DNA from: Candidatus Iainarchaeum sp.
GTDB taxonomy: Archaea > Iainarchaeota > Iainarchaeia > JAGGVJ01
Direction of reading: 5' to 3'
Length of the DNA stretch: 10,569 nt
Assembly: GCA_021158055.1 (NCBI GenBank)
Contig: JAGGVJ010000006.1
Span: 1 to 10,569, forward strand
Shown: one piece after another, positions 1 through 4,746 of the stretch
Position numbering within the stretch: position 1 is the stretch's first letter
Layout of the letters: every line of letters begins with the position of its first letter
Notes under the pieces: model-generated
The model's input: the letters and a program-made list of their open reading frames with translations, nothing else
What the model was told of the DNA's origin: nothing
The model's database searches: none
Position numbers and translations under genes: made by a program

Positions 1-442
1 CTGTTTCCATCAAGCTTTTCAAATTAAGCGCTTTTTGCACGGCTCCCGCTGACCTTGCCTGCAGTTCACCCTGTCCTTTTGGACTGTTCAGGTACGCAAC
101 GACAATTTCCGGAAGAATTTCATCATTGAGTTTGAATGCAATCAGGTTTGCGCTGATTACAAAGTCTTTGATTGATTCGTCAGCTATTGCTGTTTTAAAT
201 GATGAACCTTTTATAGAAATAATGATGTCATTGGGTTCAATCTTTGTCTTGTCAAGAGCACTTGCATCTTTTACATGGATCATGCTGACTGTTGAAGCAT
301 CTACCCCGCCATCCCTGATATTCCCAATATTAATAAATGGAATCTCATCGCCTTCTTTTTGAAGATAGTATGAGGACAAGCCACGCTTCACTGACACAAC
401 AAGGTCTTGCAGTATTTTTGTTGATATTTTATTACTAACCAT
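1..442 (-). CDS. hsdS: Type I restriction specificity subunit (HsdS-like), 3' part outside window
   Basis: Reading leftward from an ATG at 442 there is an uninterrupted frame of 147 codons running off the left edge. It begins MVSNKISTKILQDL and contains IPFINIGNIRDGGVD (about residues 35-49), NDIIISIKGSSFKTAIADE (about 72-90) and VISANLIAFKL, the order seen in a target-recognition domain of type I S subunits. These proteins choose the DNA sequence that the HsdM/HsdR complex methylates or cuts. The later part (PEIVVAYLNSPKGQGEL) matches the end of such a domain, where the partner-binding helix follows. A complete S subunit has about 400 residues and two such domains, or half that for single-domain forms, so which kind this is cannot be told. 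The gene has its own TATA box and no Shine-Dalgarno, and neither hsdM nor hsdR lies between it and the next gene. Family assignment is fairly firm; the system's activity is unknown. Confidence 0.75.
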   Translation of the reverse strand, partial: MVSNKISTKILQDLVVSVKRGLSSYYLQKEGDEIPFINIGNIRDGGVDASTVSMIHVKDASALDKTKIEPNDIIISIKGSSFKTAIADESIKDFVISANLIAFKLNDEILPEIVVAYLNSPKGQGELQARSAGAVQKALNLKSLMET

Positions 443-473
443 TTGGTATCACAGTAGATATGTATTTATTGTA

Positions 474-483
474 CAATATAAAG
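474..483 (-). promoter_or_regulatory. TATA box for the HsdS-like gene
   Basis: On the minus strand CTTTATATTG is centred about 36 nt upstream of the ATG at 442. Transcription would start near 452, giving a leader of about 10 nt. No Shine-Dalgarno is present, which agrees with a nearly leaderless mRNA. Confidence 0.45.
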
Positions 484-560
484 TTATCGAACAGTCCGGC
501 AGGCAACCTTATCTGAACATCGCTTCTTAACACCCACACAATGAACGGAACGAAACAAAG

Positions 561-601
561 ACAAAACTAAAAAACCAACGGCTTGCTGATTTTTAAGTTG
601 G
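561..601 (-). terminator. Probable terminator of the V4R-deoxyhypusine synthase unit
   Basis: Downstream of the deoxyhypusine synthase stop, the minus strand has a 5-bp stem (597-601 with 575-579, CCAAC/GTTGG) followed at once by six T (574-569) and then a second T-rich patch. Archaeal termination depends mainly on the T run, so the hairpin may be incidental. The rest of 443-658 holds the HsdS promoter and no gene that I can support. Confidence 0.4.
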
Positions 602-658
602 CGATTATAATTATTAGTCCTGCCTATTTGTTATCAGTTGTCAACCTTTGACCACTGC

Positions 659-1618
659 TTACTGCTTTTCCATGCCCTTCAAAAGACGGTCCCGCACAGC
701 GCCAAAAATCACGGGCAAGGCAATCGTAACTTCGCTTGTCAAAAAAACAGTGGTGCTTTTCGAGGTAGTCTTTCCCCAGGAAATCGCCTCTTCAAGGGAC
801 GCGCCGCTCAAACCCCCTGTTTCCTCGCGGTCAAGCGAAATCTGGACAACGTACTTGTGAGGGTGGTCGGCAAACAATGCCGCCTGCATGCAGTAATTTT
901 TAGGCACGCCGCCGCCGAGAATTATCAGCCCTGTGCTCTTGTCATTTGCCCGCGCGTCGTAAGCAATGTCAATTATTTCCTGCAGGTTTTCCATGGCGTC
1001 AACCACAATCTTTTTTTCCTGCCAAAACATCCAGACCTGAAAACCCAAAATCGAGTCATCGATTGCGGGAACAAACAAAGGCACGTTGTTTTCAAAGCAC
1101 TTGCGCACAAAAGAATCTTTGTCTTCAATATGCCTACCGATCTCATGCATCAGGACGGCGGAAGACACGTTTTTCCCCTTTAGGTCAACGTGAACTTTTG
1201 AAAGAATATCCTGCAACTTTTTTTCAAACACGACCCCTGACTCGTCAGGCGTGATTATGTCATAAAGCCTGCTTGTGCCAGCCTCCCTGAGTTCCTGGTC
1301 AGAGTTTCCCTTGTATTCAAAGTACTCTTCTTTTCCAAGAGAAATCTGCAGGTCGTGGGTGAGGTTTGCTCCCGTGCTCACGACAACATCAATCCAACCT
1401 TCATCAACCATTTCGCCCAATATCCCCCTCATGCCCGCGGGAACGATTGCGCCCGCCATTGCAAGGTAATTCGTATGGTTTTTTTCCCGCACCATCCCTT
1501 CAACAGCACCCGCTGCCTTTGCAAGCTTTCCTGCCTGAAAAGCTTTCTTTGAGTAAAAATCAGCAAGCTCGGACACAGTTGCATTGCTCTTAAGGGAAGA
1601 ATGCTCAATCAAAGCCAT
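659..1618 (-). CDS. dys: Deoxyhypusine synthase family protein
   Basis: The 319-residue product matches the deoxyhypusine synthase family over its whole length. The enzyme moves the aminobutyl group of spermidine to one lysine of translation factor aIF5A, with NAD, in the cytoplasm. Visible landmarks are VSTGANLTHDL (about 80-90), the HEIGRHIEDKDSF segment (158-170), FVPAIDDSILGFQ (182-194), and LIILGGGVPKNY (231-242), whose Lys240 lines up with the active-site lysine. GGLSGASLEEAISWGK (268-283) follows. The GGGVPKN form and TGANLTHD belong to the divergent subgroup rather than the human-like GGGxxKHH form. Some members of the wider family make homospermidine or lack a proven substrate, so the exact reaction is inferred. 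The start ATG overlaps the stop of the preceding gene (TAATG), and no strong Shine-Dalgarno is seen, suggesting coupled translation. Confidence 0.88.
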   Translation of the reverse strand: MALIEHSSLKSNATVSELADFYSKKAFQAGKLAKAAGAVEGMVREKNHTNYLAMAGAIVPAGMRGILGEMVDEGWIDVVVSTGANLTHDLQISLGKEEYFEYKGNSDQELREAGTSRLYDIITPDESGVVFEKKLQDILSKVHVDLKGKNVSSAVLMHEIGRHIEDKDSFVRKCFENNVPLFVPAIDDSILGFQVWMFWQEKKIVVDAMENLQEIIDIAYDARANDKSTGLIILGGGVPKNYCMQAALFADHPHKYVVQISLDREETGGLSGASLEEAISWGKTTSKSTTVFLTSEVTIALPVIFGAVRDRLLKGMEKQ

Positions 1619-2211
1619 TAATCCATCAACTCGTCAGTCATGCAATTTTTCCCTGTCCTTTCAACCACTATTTCGCAGTACTCGTCGCCTTTTGAAACAC
1701 ACTTTTCCTCTCTCCCGTCAATGCTTACCTTGGGGTGGTTGTGGTTAATGCATTTTTCAAGCGAGTACTTCAATATTCCCGCAACTCCCCCGACCCAGTA
1801 CTGGCACGACGAAACACCTGTTTTTCCAAGGCTTTCCGCTTCAAGTGAATTTTCAATCCTTACGACAATGCACGGCTTATCAAAATCCAGTTCTTCAATG
1901 AAAAAATCCCCCCATCCTCGCGCGTGAGCCATTTCAAGATATTTTTCCATTATGATTTTGCAGTTGCAGTCAAGATTCTTATCAAATTTAAGGTTTTTGC
2001 CGTAATTTTTTGCATATTCAAACGCCGCTTCAAAACCAATCTGCCTTCTTACAGACTGCGCGCCCTTCAGGCCAAGTTTGGATTTCAGCACTTCCTCGTT
2101 GATACTCGCAATGAAATCCGCAGGCACCACAACAACCCTTTTTTCAAACAGGCGAATGACCCCGCCCTTATACACCTCGTAAGGCAATTTAATATCTTTT
2201 TCCAGATCCAA
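1618..2211 (-). CDS. V4R-domain protein
   Basis: This is a small-molecule-binding type domain of the V4R (4-vinyl reductase) family. Seen are VVVVPADFIASINEEVL near the N-terminus, the helical segment RRQIGFEAAFEYAKNYGKN, SSCQYWVGGVAGIL, and the C-terminal cysteine motif EEKCVSKGDEYCEIVV typical of V4R. Further cysteines (DCNCK) could help bind metal. V4R domains occur in regulators and accessory proteins; the ligand here is unknown. The frame is open up to 2376, but that is only 5 nt from the tRNA-Phe 3' end. I prefer the TTG at 2211 (197 residues), because a perfect AAAGGAGG (2227-2220) lies 8 nt upstream. An ATG at 2271 (217 residues) is the alternative, since the TATA box near 2304 would make it almost leaderless. 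The stop shares a base with the deoxyhypusine synthase start, so the two form one unit. Confidence 0.75.
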   Translation of the reverse strand: MDLEKDIKLPYEVYKGGVIRLFEKRVVVVPADFIASINEEVLKSKLGLKGAQSVRRQIGFEAAFEYAKNYGKNLKFDKNLDCNCKIIMEKYLEMAHARGWGDFFIEELDFDKPCIVVRIENSLEAESLGKTGVSSCQYWVGGVAGILKYSLEKCINHNHPKVSIDGREEKCVSKGDEYCEIVVERTGKNCMTDELMD

Positions 2212-2298
2212 GCAACCACCCTCCTTTGAACAGTGACCAATCACACGGCAATCACTGCTTAACAACACCATGCGCAGACAATCACTACTTGACAGCAA

Positions 2299-2309
2299 TG
2301 ATATAATTA
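2299..2309 (-). promoter_or_regulatory. TATA box for the V4R-deoxyhypusine synthase unit
   Basis: The minus strand reads AATTATATCAT. A start about 26 nt downstream (near 2278) gives either a 6-nt leader to the ATG at 2271 or a 66-nt leader to the TTG at 2211, so it does not settle the start by itself. Confidence 0.4.
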
Positions 2310-2380
2310 GTTTGCTGAAAACAAAAATAAATGCATCTGTACCAATCAACCGCAGTTCAATGCTGTGAAAAAACAAGTGA

Positions 2381-2482
2381 TGGGAAGGGAGGGCTTCGAT
2401 CCCTCGACGCCTCGGTCTTCAGCCGAGTGCTCTCCTTAACCAAGATACTGTTCAAGCATCTTTCAGGCTGAGCTACCTTCCC
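2381..2482 (-). tRNA. tRNA-Phe (GAA anticodon) with a D-loop intron
   Basis: The minus strand folds into a tRNA. The acceptor stem is GGGAAGG/CCTTCCC with discriminator A and no encoded CCA. The anticodon stem is CTCGG/CCGAG with loop CTGAAGA, giving anticodon GAA (Phe). The variable loop is GCGTC, and the T stem is GAGGG/CCCTC with loop ATCGAAG. The D loop as written is 37 nt, far too long. Removing 28 nt (2436-2463) gives GCTCAGCCTGGGAGAGC, a standard D arm with G18 and G19 restored, and a 74-nt tRNA. The T loop begins with A instead of the usual T54, which is a mild oddity. No competing anticodon reading fits. Confidence 0.93.
2436..2463 (-). other. 28-nt tRNA-Phe intron in the D loop, bulge-helix-bulge
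   Basis: On the minus strand the D-loop insert forms an inner hairpin AAGATGC/GTATCTT with loop TTGAACA. A 4-bp central helix pairs exon 1 AGCC with intron GGTT. Two 3-nt bulges, TGA on the 5' side and AAG on the 3' side, sit on opposite strands, and an outer CTC/GAG pairing follows. This is the bulge-helix-bulge recognised by the archaeal splicing endonuclease. Cutting between the second and third base of each bulge joins TG to GG and yields a normal D loop. The position, between G18 and G19, is non-canonical: most archaeal tRNA introns sit at 37/38. Confidence 0.85.
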
Positions 2483-2568
2483 AAAAAAACATCAACTAAA
2501 TTAAGATTAAACAATAATGTCCAACATACTTATCTTGTTTTATCTTTTTATCTTTTATCATAAACCTG

Positions 2569-3507
2569 TCACAGTTCATTCAACGCGGATTCAAGCGGAG
2601 GAATCACCTGTTTTTTTCTTGAAAGCATTCCCTTTACAACCAGCGAGTTGTTCTGCGGCCTTGCCCCAAACGCTTTTTCAATGACGCCGTCGTTGTCGCA
2701 CTCAATCAAAAGCTCGCTTTCCTCCTTCATGACATCAGTTATCATCAAGACCACTGCAAAAAGACCTTTTTGCTCTTTTTGTTTTCTGACTGCACTCAAC
2801 AATTCAGGTTTTTTTGCTTCAAGCTCCTTGGTATCAACTGTCTCTATCTGGGAAACGGCAATGTTCTTGCCGTTCATTGAATACTCCTTGTAATCCAGAT
2901 TCAAAAGCTCAACAACGGTCTTGCTGCCAAGATCCGATTTTGCTCTCAAAAGCTCAAGCCCGAAACTGTCAATATCAACACCGACGACTTTGGCAAGCCT
3001 CAAAGCAATGTCCCTGTCTTTTTGAGTGCAGGTCGGCGACTTGAAAAGAATCGTGTCTGAAACAATTGACGCAAGCATCAAGCCGGCCATCGGTATTTCA
3101 AGAGGAACTTTTGAGTCAAAATACTTTTCTGCAATCAGCGTGCATGTGCAGCCCACCGGCTCGTTCAGGAAATAAATGGGTTCGCCTGTTGTGAGGTCAC
3201 CTATGTTGTGGTGGTCGACCACTTCAACAACACGGGCAAGTTTTATGTTCTCCGGGGCCTGCTTGAGCTCGCTGTGGTCGACCAGAATAATGCTTTTTCC
3301 TGCCGCATCTTCCATGATTTCAGGCACCGGGACATTGAATCTGGTCAAGACAAACTCTGTTTCCGGGTTTATCTTTCCCTGGATCACCGGCTTGAAGCTT
3401 TTTCCAGTGAGTTCCCTTTTGAGGTTCGCATAGACAATTGCAGCGCAAACAGAGTCGGTGTCCGGGTTCTTGTGCCCCACTACAAAAACAGTTTCATTTT
3501 CGCTCAT
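2569..3507 (-). CDS. ppaC: Manganese-dependent inorganic pyrophosphatase (family II, DHH/DHHA2)
   Basis: This 312-residue cytoplasmic enzyme hydrolyses pyrophosphate to phosphate and so pulls nucleic acid and aminoacyl-tRNA synthesis forward. It has all the family II signatures: GHKNPDTDS with His12, Asp16 and Asp18, Asp77 in VDHSE, the DHH triad at 98-100, and Asp151 in SDT, all metal ligands. The C-terminal DHHA2 domain ends with SRKKQ (296-300), whose Arg and Lys bind pyrophosphate. Length matches simple family II enzymes without the regulatory CBS insert. The start is supported by GGTGG 5 nt upstream. It lies just downstream of tRNA-Val and probably has its own promoter in the A/T-rich stretch at 3555-3570, which would also stop tRNA transcription. 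No oddities were seen. Confidence 0.95.
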   Translation of the reverse strand: MSENETVFVVGHKNPDTDSVCAAIVYANLKRELTGKSFKPVIQGKINPETEFVLTRFNVPVPEIMEDAAGKSIILVDHSELKQAPENIKLARVVEVVDHHNIGDLTTGEPIYFLNEPVGCTCTLIAEKYFDSKVPLEIPMAGLMLASIVSDTILFKSPTCTQKDRDIALRLAKVVGVDIDSFGLELLRAKSDLGSKTVVELLNLDYKEYSMNGKNIAVSQIETVDTKELEAKKPELLSAVRKQKEQKGLFAVVLMITDVMKEESELLIECDNDGVIEKAFGARPQNNSLVVKGMLSRKKQVIPPLESALNEL

Positions 3508-3575
3508 TCAAACCACCATCTTATCCTGAATATCATCTTGAATACATTGATTTTTGAAAAACTTTAATTTTAAAA

Positions 3576-3648
3576 TGGGCCCGACCGGAATCGAACCGGT
3601 GATTCCCGCCATGTAAAGGCGGTGTCATAGCCGCTAGACCACGAGCCC
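3576..3648 (-). tRNA. tRNA-Val (TAC anticodon)
   Basis: The minus strand gives a complete 73-nt tRNA. The acceptor stem is GGGCTCG/CGGGCCC with one G-T pair, and the discriminator is A. The D arm is GTCT...TGAC. The anticodon stem is CCGCC/GGCGG with loop TTTACAT (anticodon TAC, Val), the variable loop is GAATC, and the T stem is ACCGG/CCGGT with loop TTCGAAT. There is no intron and no encoded CCA. Confidence 0.95.
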
Positions 3649-3763
3649 GAAAAACAAATCAAGACCACGAGTCTGTTTCCGGATATGCTTTTTTACTTAA
3701 AGATAATAATCTGTCAACAAAGTTATTAAAGTTAATCAAAAGCAATTACGTAAACAAAAGTAA

Positions 3764-3773
3764 CTATTTAAAC
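3764..3773 (+). promoter_or_regulatory. TATA box for the small membrane protein at 3794
   Basis: CTATTTAAAC is centred about 26 nt upstream of the ATG at 3794, so transcription should begin at or within a few bases of the start codon. No Shine-Dalgarno is present, consistent with a leaderless mRNA. Promoters of this gene and of tRNA-Val share the 3649-3793 interval back to back. Confidence 0.5.
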
Positions 3774-3793
3774 AAACGCAAACCTTGTTTTTC

Positions 3794-4063
3794 ATGCCTA
3801 ATCTGCAGGAAATTGAAAAGGAAATTGAAAAAATAAAAGAAAGAAACAAGCAAGTTGAAATCAACAAAACATGGGAGACCAGCAATACAAGAAAAATCCT
3901 GCTTATCACATTCACATACATTGCAATCGGGTTTTATCTCCAGGCAATCGAAATACCCGACCCCTGGCTGAACGCAATTGTGCCTGCAGTTGCCTTCTTC
4001 CTGTCAACACTGACACTTCCTTTTTTCAAAAAACTGTGGCTGAATTACATCTACAAAAAATAA
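3794..4063 (+). CDS. Small conserved membrane protein with two transmembrane segments
   Basis: The product has 89 residues counted from the ATG at 3794; an upstream in-frame ATG at 3785 would add three. Residues 1-28 are highly charged and heptad-like (QEIEKEIEKIKERNKQVE), probably a short coiled coil in the cytoplasm. Two hydrophobic segments follow (about 35-52, ILLITFTYIAIGFYL, and 60-78, LNAIVPAVAFFLSTLTL), joined by the short turn IEIPDPW, then a basic end FFKKLWLNYIYKK. From memory this layout, with the ETSxTRK lead-in and STLTLPFFKKLW, recurs in a family of uncharacterised small membrane proteins of archaea and bacteria. No function is known to me. The start is chosen because the TATA box places transcription at this ATG. 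Confidence 0.75.
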   Translation: MPNLQEIEKEIEKIKERNKQVEINKTWETSNTRKILLITFTYIAIGFYLQAIEIPDPWLNAIVPAVAFFLSTLTLPFFKKLWLNYIYKK

Positions 4064-4139
4064 CAAAAACCACGATTGCAACAACTGCAATGCCAACATA
4101 TATGGTTATCGGGAAAAGTTTTGCGACCGGCTTAAGCAA
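4026..4139 (-). CDS. Possible 37-residue single-span membrane micropeptide (tentative)
   Basis: The minus strand between the two small membrane genes has a short frame starting at TTG 4139. It reads LLKPVAKLFPITIYVGI and continues with AVVAIVVFVIFC, then a few residues to a TGA at 4026. This looks like a basic, proline-containing lead followed by one clean transmembrane helix. The palindromic TATA-like CTATTTATATAG (4173-4162) sits about 28 nt upstream, so a leaderless start at this TTG is possible. Against it: no ATG, no Shine-Dalgarno, small size, and a 38-nt tail-to-tail overlap with the plus-strand gene. It could be chance in A/T-rich DNA. Confidence 0.2.
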   Translation of the reverse strand: MLKPVAKLFPITIYVGIAVVAIVVFVIFCRCNSATVF

Positions 4140-4161
4140 ACATTTTTAAACAATATTTCAT

Positions 4162-4173
4162 TTCTATATAAAT
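4162..4173. promoter_or_regulatory. Near-palindromic TATA element in the 4064-4183 gap
   Basis: CTATATAAATAG reads as an acceptable TATA box on either strand. On the plus strand it is only about 17 nt from the ATG at 4184, which is too close for a leaderless start there, and TTTTTAAAC at 4143-4151 fits that gene better. On the minus strand its spacing suits the tentative micropeptide. Confidence 0.3.
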
Positions 4174-4183
4174 AGTGATATTC

Positions 4184-4666
4184 ATGCACAAAGTAATTCA
4201 CATCAGTATCGGGAACAAAAGACTTCACCTGCCAAAACTCCTTGGGGCATTGATGGTGTTCGGCGCACTGTTCAAATTCGTGGAATCAGTGATGGTCATC
4301 TCAATGAAATCAGACGTGTTAAACAATCTTTTAACGCGCGATTTGAATCCGATGCAGGCAATACAGTTTCAGGGAATACTCAACATCAATTACATGCCGA
4401 TGGGGTGGGGCGACGCACTCATGATTCTTTCCGGCTCAATCGGCGACTCACTTTTCTGGCTCTCGCTGTTTGTAATCGGCCTGATTCTCTACAACACTGG
4501 GCGAATCAACATACCTGTCGAAGAAGAAGTATATAACATCCCGGAAACAGAAGAAGAAGTAAAAAGAATAATCGAAAGAGCACCTGTTAAGCCAAAAAAA
4601 ATACCTGTTGCAAAAAGGCCTGTTAAAAAGTCAGGCGCGAAAAAATCCACTTCAAAGAAAAGATAA
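4184..4666 (+). CDS. Membrane protein with a lysine/proline-rich basic tail, function unknown
   Basis: The product has 160 residues from the ATG at 4184; an in-frame GTG at 4175 is an alternative start. I do not recognise a family. Two hydrophobic segments are visible, about 17-38 (LLGALMVFGALFKFVESVMV) and about 80-104 (LMILSGSIGDSLFWLSLFVI and the following LILY), with a polar loop between them. The last 55 residues are soluble: an acidic stretch (VEEEVYNIPETEEEV), then about 30 residues rich in Lys, Pro and Ala (PVKPKKIPVAKRPVKKSG and on) ending in KKSTSKKR. Such a tail could bind nucleic acid or phospholipid heads; this is inference. The gene converges on the LonB-like gene with 80 nt between the stops, and T-rich runs on both strands there (for example plus-strand T5 at 4705-4709) could end both transcripts. 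Confidence 0.7.
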   Translation: MHKVIHISIGNKRLHLPKLLGALMVFGALFKFVESVMVISMKSDVLNNLLTRDLNPMQAIQFQGILNINYMPMGWGDALMILSGSIGDSLFWLSLFVIGLILYNTGRINIPVEEEVYNIPETEEEVKRIIERAPVKPKKIPVAKRPVKKSGAKKSTSKKR

Positions 4667-4746
4667 ACCAAGATTCTGCTTCAAAGAAAAGACAAAGCAG
4701 ACCTCTTTTTCAAAATCAAAAAGTGTATTCGAGCCGACACGCAAAC

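Noticed and set aside
126-362. Plus-strand frame of 78 codons at the left end
   Set aside because: It is the reverse-strand shadow of the HsdS-like gene, whose minus-strand translation has recognisable target-recognition motifs.
3649-3793. Possible attachment site next to tRNA-Val
   Set aside because: There is no integrase, no repeat of the tRNA 3' end and no foreign-looking gene block; only a 10-base match was found.
4650-4692. Fourteen-base direct repeat CTTCAAAGAAAAGA at 4650-4663 and 4679-4692
   Set aside because: It is short, in A-rich low-complexity sequence at the end of a Lys-rich coding tail, and has no mobile-element features.
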